Shown: one piece after another, positions 21,762 to 33,589 of the stretch
Layout of the letters: each line of letters starts with the position of its first letter
Position numbering within the stretch: position 1 is the first letter of the stretch
Origin: Coenobita brevimanus
Lineage: Eukaryota > Arthropoda > Malacostraca > Decapoda > Coenobitidae
DNA: 64,000 nucleotides
Assembly: GCA_032717465.1 (NCBI GenBank)
Contig: CM064732.1
Span: 25,047,797-25,111,796 of the forward strand
Direction: 5' to 3'
Program-made: the position numbers and the translations under genes
The notes under the pieces: generated by a model
The model's input: only the letters and a program-made list of their open reading frames with translations
Told to the model about the DNA's origin: nothing
Databases searched by the model: none

Positions 21762-22690
21762 ACCAGATCTAAGTATGATAATCTGATCTGCACCACCTCT
21801 TCCCTTCCTAAAACCTCCCTGTTCTTCTCCAACTAATTTTTCGGCTATTTCTCTAACTCGGTCAATAAGTATCCTTCCTACTATATACTTTTCCTATTAC
21901 ACTAAGAAGATAAATGCCCCTATGATTTCCACACACTTCTTTTTCCCCTTTTCCTTTGTACAAGGGAATAATTATACCTGACTTCCAATCCTCCGGGACT
22001 CGACCTTCCTCCCAGGCCAATATGCACATCTTCCACATCCATTCAGCTACTATCTCTCCCCCATGCTTCAGCATTTCACCACACACTCCATCAATTCCTG
22101 GGGCTTTCCCCAATTTGACTTTCTTCATTGCTTCCAAAACTTTTATCCTACTGATTTCTTCCTGTCTTCTCACCTCCCTCCTTCTCCCAGCTATTCCCAA
22201 GCCACTTATACTCGCATTATATCCATTCTCTATGTTCAACAGTTCCTTAAAGTATTCTTTCCATCTGCTCACTTTTTCTCCCTTGTCCACTAGTAATCTA
22301 CCATTTTTATCTTTCACTCTTCTACTAACTTCACTGCCACCCTGTCTAATTCTCTTTACCTCTTTCCAGAACATTTTTTTTTTTACAGCCCCTCCACTTT
22401 ACACTCAAATTCCTTCCAAATTCCTCATCCTCTCTCTTCTTACTTTCTCTTACTTATCTTTTCACCTCTCTCTTCCTCTCTACATATAACTCTCTCTTCC
22501 GTCTCTCAACTTCTTCCACGCCACTGTTTCTCATCCACTCACTGTATGCTTTCTTCTTTTGTGCCACAGCCTGTCTCACCACTTCTTTCCACCATGCTGT
22601 TCCTTGCACCCCCTTTAGTTCTCTCATCATCCCACACACCACCTCACTATGCTGCACAGATTTTTTCAGTGAATATCTTGCACACACCTT
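21762..22690 (-). pseudogene. LINE RT, N-terminal half only
   Basis: 22454-22687 encodes the connector with GTAWWKEVVRQAV. 21862-22374 encodes KLGKAPGIDGVCGEMLKHGG, PEDWKSGIIIPLYKGKG and NHRGIYLLSVIGK. Frames are broken near 22375 and 21880. The motifs QGGFRKG and DQI continue to about 21765 in another frame, and then homology ends. The palm catalytic motif is absent. Confidence 0.8.
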
Positions 22691-22855
22691 CCACGTCCCC
22701 CATCTGCTCTAATCCATATTTACCCAATTGCCCCTCCACTTCTCTCTTATGCTGTATTCTGCTTTTTTCTCATCCTCTTGTAACATTTCCACCCTCCTGG
22801 CATGTACTACTTCCTCCTGTTCTTCCCTCCTTCTATTTCTTCATTTTACTTGGAC

Positions 22856-23640
22856 CTAGATTCTCACCACCAGCAAGTAATGGTCAGAAGGTCCACTCCC
22901 CCAACCTGTATATAATTTTGCATCCATTACACATCTTCGTATCCTTTCATCCATACACACATAATCAATCATTGCCTTCCGTTCATTCAGTTCACCACCC
23001 ACCCTTCTCATCACTTGCCACGTATACCTGTGGATCATTTTGTGTCTGAAGAGGGTAATGGCTATCACCAGCCCCCTCCTGGCATAAATGTCCACTAAAG
23101 CACTACCATTCTCATCTATCTCAGCAGGCACACCCCATTCACCAATTACTCCATCCACCATCACATTCCCTACTTTATCATTTATATCGCCAGTCAAAAA
23201 CTCTCTCTCATTCCTTTCAAACTTTTCCATGCACACTTTCACATTTGTCCAGAACTCTTTTCTCACTCTGCTTGCACGATATTGCATTGGCGCATACATG
23301 CACACAATCGCCCACATTTGTAGTCCAACTTTCAATCTTACCCACACAATCTTTCAGCCAACTGGTCCATACTCTTTTATATTCTCCTTCCATTTGTTAC
23401 TCACAACAATACAGACTCCTTCTTTGCCCTGTCATTCTCACTTACTCCCTCACATATACGCCATCCACATTCCCATTCTCTCATACTCTCACCTTACCAT
23501 TTAGTTTCTGTTAATCCACATACATCCACTTTCTCACACTCAAACACCTGGACAATCTCCCTCTCTTTCACCTCATCATTTGCATCCATTACATACCAGT
23601 CGTAAGCTGTTTCATGTCCTTTGTTCGGTCCTTAGTGGTC
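22856..23640 (-). pseudogene. LINE endonuclease, partly open
   Basis: The open part 22856-23347 has VCMYAPMQYRASRV, FLTGDINDKVGN, HKMIHRYTW, MIDYVCMDERIRR and the catalytic PSDHY. Its residues are better preserved than in the neighbouring 20.4-21.4 kb copy. The first third (23348-23640) is shifted out of frame. GDIND replaces the GDMNG of the intact copy. Confidence 0.75.
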
Positions 23641-23745
23641 GTCTTTTGGTCACTCCTGGTCTGGGGCTTCTTGTTCATATTTTTAGTTAGTTGTTTTCCG
23701 GGAAGGGGCACTAACCTTCCGCCAGCCCACTTGTTGCCACATAGG

Positions 23746-24078
<333 letters not shown>

Positions 24079-24729
24079 ACAAGTTGATCTTTGGGGACCT
24101 TGACCTTGACCCCTACTGCCCATTTTCGAACTAGTGCAAGATTTTGGCCATATCTCAATATCCTGAAAGATTCATGTTGATAGCTCAAGCCTTTCATGAG
24201 ATATCTTGTTTACCCACACACAAACAAAGCCAGCCAGCCAAGCTCACATCTGAAAACATTAACACTCCGCTTGCTTCACAACGTGGGTGGTAAAAAAAGA
24301 AGGCGAACTCGAAGAGTACGATGCCCGCTGCCACCAACTAGTCTCAAGGATGAAATACTGACTTTGGACTGTGCCACTGATCTCTAAATTGAGCTGCTTC
24401 ATTCATGCCTAAACCTTAACTCCCTTCTGCGAACTTTTGCTCAGATAAAATCAGACTTTCTTTTTGAGTTGGCTGAACTCAGGTACCTTGACCATTGACC
24501 TTTTGCAATGGCCATGACTTTTGGCTGAATGTTCTCAAAGAGTAATGTCTTTATCCAGGTTTAGTTTTTATCCTCGGTTTTCAACTAAAAATATCCCGCA
24601 AAGCAATGTGTACACTGGTTAAAACTGTTTGCTGAGCCCATGCGGCTGAAACTGACCCATGACCTACCGTTCTCAAAACCAAAAGCTCAACGTCATAGAT
24701 GATTGCTGACTCATCCAGAAAGTTTTATC

Positions 24730-24732
<3 letters not shown>
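24079..24732. other. Non-coding with CCTTGACC-type repeat remnants
   Basis: GGACCTTGACCTTGACC at about 24096 and ACCTTGACCATTGACC at 24485 are single degraded relatives of the 15.7-16.6 kb tandem unit. No gene is seen. Confidence 0.5.

Positions 24733-24811
<79 letters not shown>
24733..24811. repeat. (AC)n microsatellite
   Basis: About 78 bases of AC directly followed by a tRNA-derived SINE. Confidence 0.95.
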
Positions 24812-25075
24812 ACTCGCTGGCTCAGTGGTAATGTTCTCACTTGCCATCTGATAGAGGGGAGTTCGCCCCTCGCTCAGGTTGCGAAAAAGTGTCACTGACG
24901 AAGTGGGTGGTTACTGTCCCCCTAGAGCAAGGGGACGGGTGTGTGCGTGTCTGAAGGTCAAGCCTTGCCCTTAGATCGGACTATATGAGCTCTCAGCTCC
25001 CGTCCAGGAGTGTAAAAGCTGACTATCATGACCATCAATAGATCCTGACCGACCTGGTGAATTACACACACTCAG
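24812..25075 (+). mobile_element. tRNA-derived SINE
   Basis: A tRNA-like head begins at about 24812. Box A-like sequence is TGGCTCAGTGGTAA (24819) and box B-like sequence is GAGTTCGCCCC (24860), about 41 bases later, as expected for an RNA polymerase III promoter. The unrelated body continues to about 25075. It cannot be a functional tRNA because the stems do not pair throughout. Confidence 0.6.
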
Positions 25076-25265
25076 GATGAAACCTAAATTTGCTTTATGA
25101 CCTTGATCCCTGGCTGATTATTTATAAAGTCAAATCCCTTTGTTCTTGACTGAGCCTTAACGCTTCCAATGAGTATGGTACAAATCAGATCAAAAAAGTC
25201 TGCGTAGGCCTTGACTGGTAATCTTAGCATTTGTCCTTTGACTGCGCTAAAAGTCACATTAATTA

Positions 25266-25278
25266 TTACACACACACA

Positions 25279-25356
<78 letters not shown>
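25266..25356. repeat. (AC)n-(AT)n microsatellite
   Basis: A short (AC)n at 25268-25279 followed by about 75 bases of AT. Confidence 0.95.
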
Positions 25357-25357
<1 letters not shown>

Positions 25358-26361
25358 AACTCTGAATAAAGGCTTCAGGGCCCATTTCTTGGATGCAGTG
25401 GCCTGTACCAAGGCCTAGTATCCCTCATACACCTCCACATGTCACCCTTTCGGCGCTAATACCCACTGTCCATACTGAATACACGGTTCCTCAATTACTT
25501 TCTTTGAAACTCTAAGTATATTATCTACCTTTGTGGCAAAGGACCGGTAGAAAAATCATGTATTTAATATCACTCATTGAATGAAACACTTTCATGTTAA
25601 TATAATGGGACTCTGTGGTAAGTTAATACCCCGAACAAATTAAAAATAAGGTTTAAAGCAGATATTCTCTTCTCCTGATAGTAAGGTGGTTATGGACGAC
25701 AGAAGAAACTAGTCTCCACACTCCGAACTTCTCAAAGAGTCAAGGAAACTCTTCTATTGAGCAAATTACTTTATCCTTCCTTACATAAGCATAGTAACTT
25801 TAGAACTTCCATCACCAATTTAGCACCATACCGTGACCAGTGAATAGTCTAACAATTGTCAGTATCTCTCAATCAACTCACCATTTGATCAGGCTATGGC
25901 AACAGTCTGCTGGTACATGCAATGCAGCTTGTTATATATAGTGTTTTTGTGATGAGGACTCCTGTTATCTTGTTACCAATATTTAATCCTGACAAGAGGA
26001 CATTGATAATATGCTATTTAGAAAAGTGAAACTCTCGTTACTATGAGTGATGTGAGCACCTAGAGCAGCTGGAAAAAATAGTGGCCCCTAGGTTAATCAT
26101 TAGTCTCACTAGTCTATGTTATAGCCAGGTAATGGACAGGTATGAATTACTCCCGGAGCTAAACATATATTATAATGGTAGTCGGATGAAGTAAAATTTA
26201 TCTGAGCCGTATTATGGGCGAAATTCTTCCAAATGTGTTAAGTACTGTGACTCTGATTTAATGGGGACACTGAATATTCAGTGATGGAAGTCGCTGGGGT
26301 CCATACCAAAGCTCCTCTGGGTCCAGATTCAGACCGCAGTCAGCCATTTAATTACCGCTGA
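25357..26361. other. Non-coding, no recognised feature
   Basis: Unique-looking AT-rich sequence up to the inverted-repeat arm. No long open frame, tRNA-like box or simple repeat is seen. Confidence 0.4.
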
Positions 26362-27394
26362 TATGTACAATATTCCCCGGCCAATCATGGGAGTTAGTTT
26401 CCTGAAAACTATCTTAGTTGGGAAAACCGTGGTTGGGGAAGGTAACTTAAAATTAGGAAAATAGAGTTAGGGAACCTCAGTCGAGGGTAAAATGGGTATA
26501 ACAAAAATATTTACTATTTTTCTAGTCTTTATCACACAGTATTGCACTGTTCGAAATGTAATCATAAAGCAGTCAACAAAAGTATGGTAGAAAGTGATTT
26601 ACTATACAACTTTAGAGTTACAAAGGTTGTCAGCTGGCTAGACTGCCATGCTGGTGGAAAGCTGGGGACCACTATCAGCTCACTTGGTTGATGGCATGAA
26701 GTAGCTCAGGTTAGATGGTTGCTTTATTTTATTCTGCTCATCTTTCTGCACCTGTTTGTATGAAGCCAATAACGTGTCCAGTCCATGCTTGAATTTTACA
26801 CATCATTCCATGAAGGGACCTACATCAAAGAAGAAGCCTACAAGATTGTTGACTATGAGTACCCGTTTGCGAAGGTTTGCATAGTTATTTTAAATAAATC
26901 TATGCCCTACCTTAAGCAGCAGAAAGACCTTATCAGTTCAACTCATATTCCTTCAGTTGTTTTCTGTATATTTCTGACTATATTTAGGGTGGTAAATTAC
27001 CTTTCCCGGCTGAAGAAATATGTCCTTGCTATTATCATCTCGTTCCTTACGCCGCGTCTACCACTGCTTGTTTCCTGCATAATGGAAGAAACTTAACGTC
27101 CTCAAATATGGATTTCATTTCCTAATTTCCCTACTGGAAATTAGTTTAGGTTAAATTATTAGGTACAGTTCAGCTAGGTAAGGTTAGGTATTCCTGAACT
27201 GTTAGGTTAGGATAGTCTTCTTCCATTATGCCGGTGAATGAAACGAGTTGCCACAGCTGAACAGCTAAGAACAAGGAGGAAACGAAATAAGAAACGTTTC
27301 TTTACCTCCCCAGATATAATAAAAAATATATATATAACAGACAATCAACAAGAAGAAAAGATTATGCTAGGTGCCTTTACTGCTTGGAGCATAT
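26362..27394 (+). repeat. Large inverted repeat, left arm (part 1)
   Basis: Aligns with the reverse complement of 43291-45105, for example CCAATAACGTGTCCA(G/A)TCC, TGGTAAATTACCTTT and CAGATATAAT. Identity is roughly 70-80% by eye. The arm is split at 27394 by LTR element 1 and continues at 39110. The 103-residue open frame at 26785-27096 lies inside. It is not clearly conserved in the other arm, so I do not call it a gene. Confidence 0.75.
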
Positions 27395-28024
27395 TACTGA
27401 GAAGAGGGATTTACCATTTAGGTAGTGCTGGAGTATTCCCGACGATTCTAGACTTTTCCGCTACATGTCAGAGTTGCCAGGTTGCCTGCTCTAGGTATTT
27501 TGTAAGTTATGCATTAAATTTTTTGCTCTTTTTTTTTCTATAACGTTTTATTTACGTGATCGTGTGTTAAATTATGTATTTTTATCTCAGTTTGTATGCT
27601 AAATAATTTAGTGTTTTGTAGTGTAAGAAAACTTTGAATGTTTTGGATGTCACCGAGCTGGCAACTATTGCTTCCCCGAGAATGTAGTAGGTAATTCTAG
27701 TACACAGGAATCTTATATAAGTATGGGGAAGGGACTAAAGGTTTTGTGTTCAGTTTGAGTTTAGTTTGACTTGAGGCTTAGTGAAGATTGTATAACCCCG
27801 GTACTTGTGAAAACACTGAAGTTGGCAAGCATTTAGTGTGCTTATTTGGAAAATAAAGACAACGAACGTGAGAAGCTTGTTTAGTGTACATTCAATGCCT
27901 GTGCTGATCTGTGATGTTGTACACTGAAAGCTGCCTCAAGGAAGAACAACACACTGGGCAATGTCTTTCCTATAATGAACTACTGCTATTAAAGTCTGTG
28001 GCAGTATGGGGATGGGACGTAACA
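27395..28024 (+). repeat. Element 1 5' LTR
   Basis: About 630 bases aligning over its length with 38478-39109. The first bases are mutated (TACTGAGAAG against TGTTGAGAAG in the 3' copy) and it ends GACGTAACA. A TATA-like TCTTATATAAG at about 27709 and an AATAAAG near 27853 are plausible promoter and polyadenylation signals of the R region. Confidence 0.85.
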
Positions 28025-28057
28025 GTGGTGTCAATAGTGTATATCATTAGAAATGTA

Positions 28058-28427
28058 CTGCAGTGAATCAAACCTTTGACGTGGAGGCAGAAGGTGTACA
28101 GACAAGAAGCCAGGCTAGGCAGGAAAAGGTGTCATTGGCTGCAATTATGAAATTACTACAAGCACAAAGTGTACAACTACAAGCAGGGAATGAAGGACAG
28201 AAAGAGGTCAAAAACGAAATCAAAGAACAATTACAGACACAAAGAGAAAAACAGAAAAAAACGATATGAGCAGCTTCAAGAGGCATTACAGGAGCTTTCA
28301 TGAGGGAAATGAAGGAAGAACAAGAACAACTGAAGGAGGAGTTATACACTGAGCTACGGCAGCAGAAGTATGAGGTAAGCAATAATGTGAAGGAGTGCAG
28401 GCAGCATGTAGATGAAAAAGTTGAAGC
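28058..28427 (+). pseudogene. Element 1 Gag N-terminal coiled-coil fragment
   Basis: 28063-28269 reads as a Gln/Lys/Glu-rich segment with TRSQARQEKVSLAAIMKLL. A frame change near 28265 leads to 28300-28427 with MREMKEEQEQLKEELYTEL, predicted coiled coil. Both segments match the Gag of element 2 in order. The sequence is cut at 28427 by the LINE's poly(A) end, so capsid is missing from this copy. Confidence 0.7.
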
Positions 28428-28526
28428 TTTTTTTTTTTTTAATGCGAGGAAGAAGGAACCAAAGGCCATGAGCCCGCAGTAACAGTTCCCTCCAAGAGAA
28501 AAACAAAAAACAATAGAGAGCCAAAT

Positions 28527-30510
28527 TCAAGATCCGATCATTTTGAGATGCCTGGACACACTGCGTTTGAAAGACTGGAGATCATAGGCAGCAGGAAATA
28601 CAGACAGAGGGAGACAGTTCCAGAGTTGACCTGTTGCATAAATGAAAGACTGGGAGTAACGGTTAACTCTTGCATTAGAGAGTTGGACAGAAAAGGGATG
28701 AGAGTTTGCTGCCAGACGGGTGCTACGCGCCCGTCGTAGAGGTGGAGGAATGCAAGCAGACAGTTCAGAGGAGCAGTGACCATTAAAGTGGCGATAGAAA
28801 AGAGATAAAGATGCAACAGTGTGGCGAAGAGACAGAGGTTGAAGGGAGTCAGTAAGAGGAGGAGAGTTAATGAGACGAAAAGCCTTTGACTCCACCCTAT
28901 TGAGAAGAGCTGTATGTGGGGAGCCTCCCCACACATGAGAGTTGTACTCCACATAGAGGCGGATAAAACCCCTGTATAGAGTCAACAATTGTGCAGGGGT
29001 AAAGAAAGAGCGGAGTCGGCTTAGCACACCCAATCTCTTGGAAGCAGATTTTACAAGAGATGTAATATGATCTTTCCAAGATAAGTCCCGAGTAAATGAA
29101 ACCCCAAACATGTTCAAGGATGATGCAGGATTAAGCTGAATATTATTAAACATTAGTGGGTACAACTGTGGAAGATTTTGTCGGGTTGATAGGTGTAAGA
29201 ACTGAGTCTTAGATGCATTAAAAACAACCATATTATTTTTACCCCAGTCAGAGATACGAGCCAAGTCAGACATTAGGTGTGCCATAGCCTCATCCCTTGT
29301 TTGTTGAAGCAACTGTTGAGATGGGCGTTGCGGGAACCGAATGGAAAGGTGAAGGGTGGAGTCATCAGCGTATGAGTGGATAGGGTTAGATGTACAGCTT
29401 AGAAGATCATTGATGAATAAAAGGAAGAGAGTTGGTGATAGGACAGAGCCATGAGGAACACCACTGTTGATAGATCTAGGAGAAGAACGATGGCCGTCTA
29501 CAACACTGGCTATAGAACGACCAGAAAGGAAGCTAGCGATGAAGGCAGAGATAGAAGGATAGAAACCGTAGGAGGGCAGTTTGGAAATTAAAGATTTATG
29601 CCAGACTCGATCGAAAGCCTTTGAGATGTCAAGTGCAATGGGAAAGCTTTCGCCAAAGTCCCGAAAGGAGGATGACCAGGAGTCTGAAAGGTAGGTGAGA
29701 AGATCGCCAGTGGAGCGTCCCTGACGGAACCCGTACTGACGATCGGAAAGAAGGTTGTGATAGGAAAGATGCCTTAAAATTTTTCTATTGAGAATTGACT
29801 CGAAAACTTTTGAAATACAGGACGTTAAAGCAATTGGACGATAGTTGGAGGGTTGGGAGTGGTCACCCTTCTTTGGGACTGGCTGAATGAGAGCAAACTT
29901 CCAGCAAGAAGGAAAGGTACAAGTTGACAGACAAAGGCGAAAGAGTTTGCCTAGGCAGGGTGTAAGCACAGACGCACAGTTCTTGAGAACAACAGGAGGG
30001 ACCCCATCAGGCCCATATGCCTTGTTAGTACTGAGGCCAGTGATGGCAAAAATTACATCAACTGAAGAAATTTTAATGTCAGCTATGAGGAAGTCAGAGG
30101 GGGGAAGTAATGGAGGAACAGCACCGGAATCGTCTAAGGTGGAATTGGAGGAGAAAGTCTGTGCGAAGAGATCTGCTTTATCAGTAGAAGAAATAGATAC
30201 AGAACCATCAGAGTAGAAAAGAGGAGGAAAGGATGATGAGGTAAAGTTGTTAGAAAGATTTTTGGCAAGGTGCCAGAAGGAGCGGGAAGAATTCGAGTTG
30301 GAGAGTTGAGAGCATTTAGTATGGATGAAATTATTTTTAGTAGAGCGAAGAACAGACTTAGCACGATTCCGGGCAGAAACGTAAAGATGATGTGATTCAG
30401 GGGTGGATTGGCTACGGTACCTTTTGTAGGCCCTCTCCTTGTTGCGGACAGCATTAGAACAAGCGTGATTAAACCAAGGCTTTCTTGCGTAGTCAAAGGA
30501 TATGAGAAAG
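28527..30510 (-). CDS. LINE reverse transcriptase
   Basis: The open frame runs 30563 to 28527 (678 residues), with homology starting after about 20 residues at [16 protein letters not shown] motifs in order: [11 protein letters not shown] (184-194), NYRPIALTS (240-248), [10 protein letters not shown] (276-285), [12 protein letters not shown] (311-322), [10 protein letters not shown] (368-377) and YADD (398-401), all intact. The C-terminal region contains [19 protein letters not shown] and ends [14 protein letters not shown]. There is no RNase H domain, and the protein resembles Jockey/CR1-group RTs. The HGSV variant in place of QGSV is a small oddity. The upstream frameshift would prevent synthesis as one polyprotein. 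Confidence 0.88.
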
Positions 30511-31335
30511 GAATGTATGCTTCCATGCCCGAGAGAATAATCTCCGTAATGCGCAAGGCACACTCAGATGGCTCCCGGCCATGGAAGCAATAATCATTCC
30601 AGGGAAAATCAAAGAAGTACTGCCTGAGGGCCTCCCAGTCCGCAGCTCCAAAATGCCACAGACGACATTTCCCTGGAGGGTCCACAGGCCGTACTGGAGT
30701 GATAGGACAGGTTAAGGTAATAAGGTTGTGATCGGAGGAGCCCAACGGAGAGAAAAGATTAACAGAGTAAGCAGAAAGATTAGTTGTGAGGAAGAGGTCA
30801 AGTATGTTGGAGCTCTCTCCAAGGCGGTCAGGGATACGGGTAGGGTGCTGTACAAGCTGCTCTAGGTCATTAAGGATAGAAAAGATGTAGGCTTGTTCAC
30901 CAGGTGGATCCGTGAAAGGAGAGGAGAGCCAAAAGTGGTGGTGAACATTGAAATCTAGAATGGAGATTTCAGAGAAAGGAGAAATGGATAGAATGTGTTC
31001 CATCGTAGAAGTAAGACAGTCGAAGAATTTTTGATAGTCAGTAGAATTAGGGGATAAGCAAACAGCACAGATATATTTAGTCAGAGGATGACAGGAAAGC
31101 CGAAGCCAGAGTGTAGAGAATTCAGAAGAATCGAGTTCAGGAACACGAGAGCAAGATAAGTCATTGCGTATATATACACAACAGCCACCTTTGGCTTTGA
31201 AATGAGTATAGAGAAAGTAGGAGGATACAGAAATGGGTTTACTGTCAGTTGCCTCAGACAGCTGAGTCTCAGTTAGAAAAAGAAGGTGAGGTTTAGAGGT
31301 ACAACGAAAAGCCAGGCCATACGAAAAGAGGACTG
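30490..31335 (-). pseudogene. LINE endonuclease, missing N-terminus
   Basis: Read from 31335 down: [12 protein letters not shown] with the ETQ metal-binding box, [20 protein letters not shown] (replacing the usual GDFN, so the catalytic Asp is kept but Gly is lost), [11 protein letters not shown] and GSSDHNLIT with the catalytic SDH. The first strand, carrying the Asn active-site residue, is absent because of 5' truncation. The frame shifts into RT near 30500. Confidence 0.8.
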
Positions 31336-31738
31336 CTACAAGTGGAAGAGGGAACAGCAGAATATCAGAGGATGTTGCTGGTATTGTGAGAAGCCAGGAC
31401 ATCGGTAAATGGATTACAATAAGTGGAAAAGAGAACAGGAGAGGATCAAAGAAGGTTGCTGGTTTTGTGAGAAGCCAGGACACAAGAAGGTGGATTATTA
31501 CAAATGGAAGAAGGAGCAAGAATGGAACAGTGCAAGGAAATCCACGATTGCAACAAGCAGGTGTTGGACATGTGGTGAGGTGGGACACTTCAGCTATGAA
31601 TTTCCAAATGAGGAGGACGGCCAGAAGAAGGCTCCAGAAGGCAAGAAGAATGAGGGTAAATTAGTAAGGGGTTATGACAAGAGCCAGTTTTTCCAAAGAA
31701 GCCCGACCACTGAAGAAATGCAAGAGAACCTTGTCTGA
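31336..31738 (+). pseudogene. Element 1 Gag nucleocapsid with tandem zinc knuckles
   Basis: After the LINE, Gag resumes with DCYKWKREQ and then a repeated module: [24 protein letters not shown] and [14 protein letters not shown]. Each has C-x2-C-x4-H, but the fourth ligand (Cys) is replaced by Tyr, Tyr and Phe. The leftover DCYKW of an earlier module still has the Cys at the equivalent place. A TAA interrupts the first complete module. Three to four knuckles in series would be an expanded nucleic-acid-binding Gag tail. The last module is followed by a Lys-rich segment. Confidence 0.7.
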
Positions 31739-31744
31739 TGGTGT

Positions 31745-32742
31745 GTGAGAAGACGGAAGAACAGACAACAAGCAGTGTACTGTAGTACAGATGGAAACCT
31801 TAGTAAGAAATGCCACCATACTGTAGTGACAGGACCAACATCAGATGAAGAAGACCTGAAGAGGATGCACATCGAGGATGCAAATTTACAACAAGTGCTA
31901 GAGTGGCTACAGCAGAGTACAGTGTGACCATTTTGGGAAGAGGTTTCCTGGTTCAGCCCTGTGATTAAGAGCTACTGGAGTCAATGGGACCTTCTTTGTT
32001 TGAACAACGGACTACGGGTGTGTCAGTGGGAGACACCCGATGGCCACATCAAGTTTTGGCAACTGGTGGTTCCGAAGAAAATGAGGTCCTAGATCTTGGA
32101 TGAGTCCCATAACCAGATTACTAGTAAGCAGCTGGGATTGAAGAAAGCTCTAAGTCAGCTGCGACAGAGGTTATACTGGACTGGCATGTGTCAGAACGTT
32201 GAAGAGCGGTGTCGGGCCTGTGATGTACGCTGTGCCAAGAAGGGACTCAAGAAACATGGTTGCACCCCTCTTTAGCTGTACCAAATGGGTACAAAGATGG
32301 AAAGAGTTGCAGTATACATTGCTGGACCTCTGTCACAAACAGAAAGAGGAAACTGGTATACTGTATATATGTCACCATGGACTACTTCACAAAGTGGCCA
32401 GAAGGCTCTGCTATCCCAGGACAAGAGGCTCTGGCTGTTGTTCAGGTGTTGGTTGACCAGTTCTTCCGTCAATTTGGGATGCCACGGGAGCTACATTCAG
32501 ACCAGGGTACAAACTTCGATTCTGCTGTGTTCCATCAGTGCTGCAAGTTATTGGGGATCAAGAAGGCCTGGACAACCCCACAAAGGCCACAGTCAGACAG
32601 TGGGATGGTGGAGAAATTCAGCAGGACCCTGGGACAAAAATTGGGCAAGTACTGTGCAGAGGGACAAATGCAATGGGACCAGAAAGTACCTGTGTTGCTG
32701 ATGGCATATCGGTCTGCATCCCACAAATCTGCTATATCCCTG
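31745..32742 (+). pseudogene. Element 1 integrase, N-terminal and core part
   Basis: Pieces in several frames: SDEEDLKRM (31840), KMRS...LDESHNQITSKQLGLKKALSQLRQRLYW (about 32080-32185, the HHCC-type zinc-finger region), CRACDVRCAKKG (32214), and the core with LVDQFFRQFGMPRELHSDQGTNF then SGMVEKFSRTLGQ (32260-32748) containing the second Asp and the Glu of the catalytic triad. Several stops and frame changes make it non-functional. It is interrupted at 32742 by element 2 and resumes at 37756. RT and RNase H, which should precede it, are absent. Confidence 0.8.
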
Positions 32743-33555
32743 TGTTAAGAAGCGAGATTAGCCAGTTAGGTAGCCGAGATTTTTCTCGATGTTTTCTGAT
32801 GTTTAGAGTAGCTAGTTCCGGTACGAGTCAGTTGCCAGTTTGCCTGCTGTTTGTGAGTGTAATTATTTCGTAAGTTGTACATTAATTTTTGTGCTCCTTT
32901 TTTTTTTTATCATGTTTCATTTAAGTGATTGCTTGTTAAATTATGTAATTTAAGTTCGTATGGGAAATTATTTCGATTGTTATGTAATGTAGGACAACTC
33001 TGGCATGTTCCGTTGTCTCCTAGTTGGTAACAGTTGTTGCTAGGGGCTGATGCAAGACCGGCATATTCCAGAATTGTGGAGAAGTAGATGGTTCTCGAAT
33101 AATGCAAGCTTATATAAAGATGGGGAGAGACTAGGGCAGGTTCAGTCAGTTTTGGTTCAGTCTGAATGTAGTACAGTGTCAGTGAAGATTGTATAGTTTT
33201 GGTACTTGTGAAAACAGTGGCAAACAATGATGTGTTACTGAAGTTTGTATATCATTGGTACTTGAGAATACTGTGAAGTGTTGTCAAGCATTAAGTGTAA
33301 CTGCAATTAGTAAAGTGTGTATAGCTCCAGTGCTTGTGAGAATAGTGAAGTGAGCTTCGAAAGCATTAAGTGTAATCATTTGGAAAATAAAGACAGTGAA
33401 CTTTAAGAAGCCAGTGTTTATTTTTGCCTCAGCTGATCTTGTGTGCTGTACAAAGAAAGGCTAACCATAAGGAGAACAATTCACTGGGCAACGTCCTTCC
33501 TGTACTGAACTACTGCTGTTGGTGCCTGTAGCAATGTGGGACGAGGGGTGTAACA
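32743..33555 (+). repeat. Element 2 5' LTR
   Basis: 813 bases, roughly 90% identical by eye to 36958-37755. TG...CA termini lie within TGTTA/TAACA. A TATATAAAG box at about 33112 and AATAAAG near 33388 fit U3/R signals. Confidence 0.9.
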
Positions 33556-33556
33556 C

Positions 33557-33573
33557 TGGCGTCAGGAGTGGGA
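33557..33573 (+). promoter_or_regulatory. Primer-binding site, tRNA-Leu type
   Basis: TGGCGTCAGGAGTGGGA begins one base after the LTR. It starts TGG, complementary to a tRNA CCA end, and resembles the complement of a tRNA-Leu 3' end. The tRNA assignment is from general knowledge and unverified. Element 1 has a decayed form at the same place (TGGTGTCAATAGTG). Confidence 0.65.
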
Positions 33574-33589
33574 TAATTTCAGTGCTGGA

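Larger units (their letters stand above)
28428..31335 (-). mobile_element. Jockey/CR1-like LINE, 5'-truncated
   Basis: A minus-strand LINE inserted in element 1 Gag. The 3' end has a run of about 13 T (A on its own strand) at 28428-28440 after a short untranslated region. The 5' end lies near 31335, inside the endonuclease. One frameshift near 30500 separates endonuclease from RT. Without that shift the copy would be open for about 2.8 kb, so the insertion is fairly young. Gag resumes beyond it in the nucleocapsid rather than in the coiled coil, so host sequence was also lost. I could not identify a convincing target duplication. Confidence 0.8.

Noticed and set aside
24812..24885. Functional tRNA genes at SINE heads (also 34140, 46110, 49500)
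   Set aside because: Boxes A and B are present, but acceptor and anticodon stems do not pair consistently and the sequence continues into SINE bodies.
26785..27096. 103-residue open frame as a host gene
   Set aside because: It lies inside an inverted repeat whose other copy does not keep the frame, and it shows no recognisable domain.
27120..27220. Telomere-like TTAGG repeats
   Set aside because: A few GGTTAGG and AGGTTA words occur, but there is no array with a fixed period.
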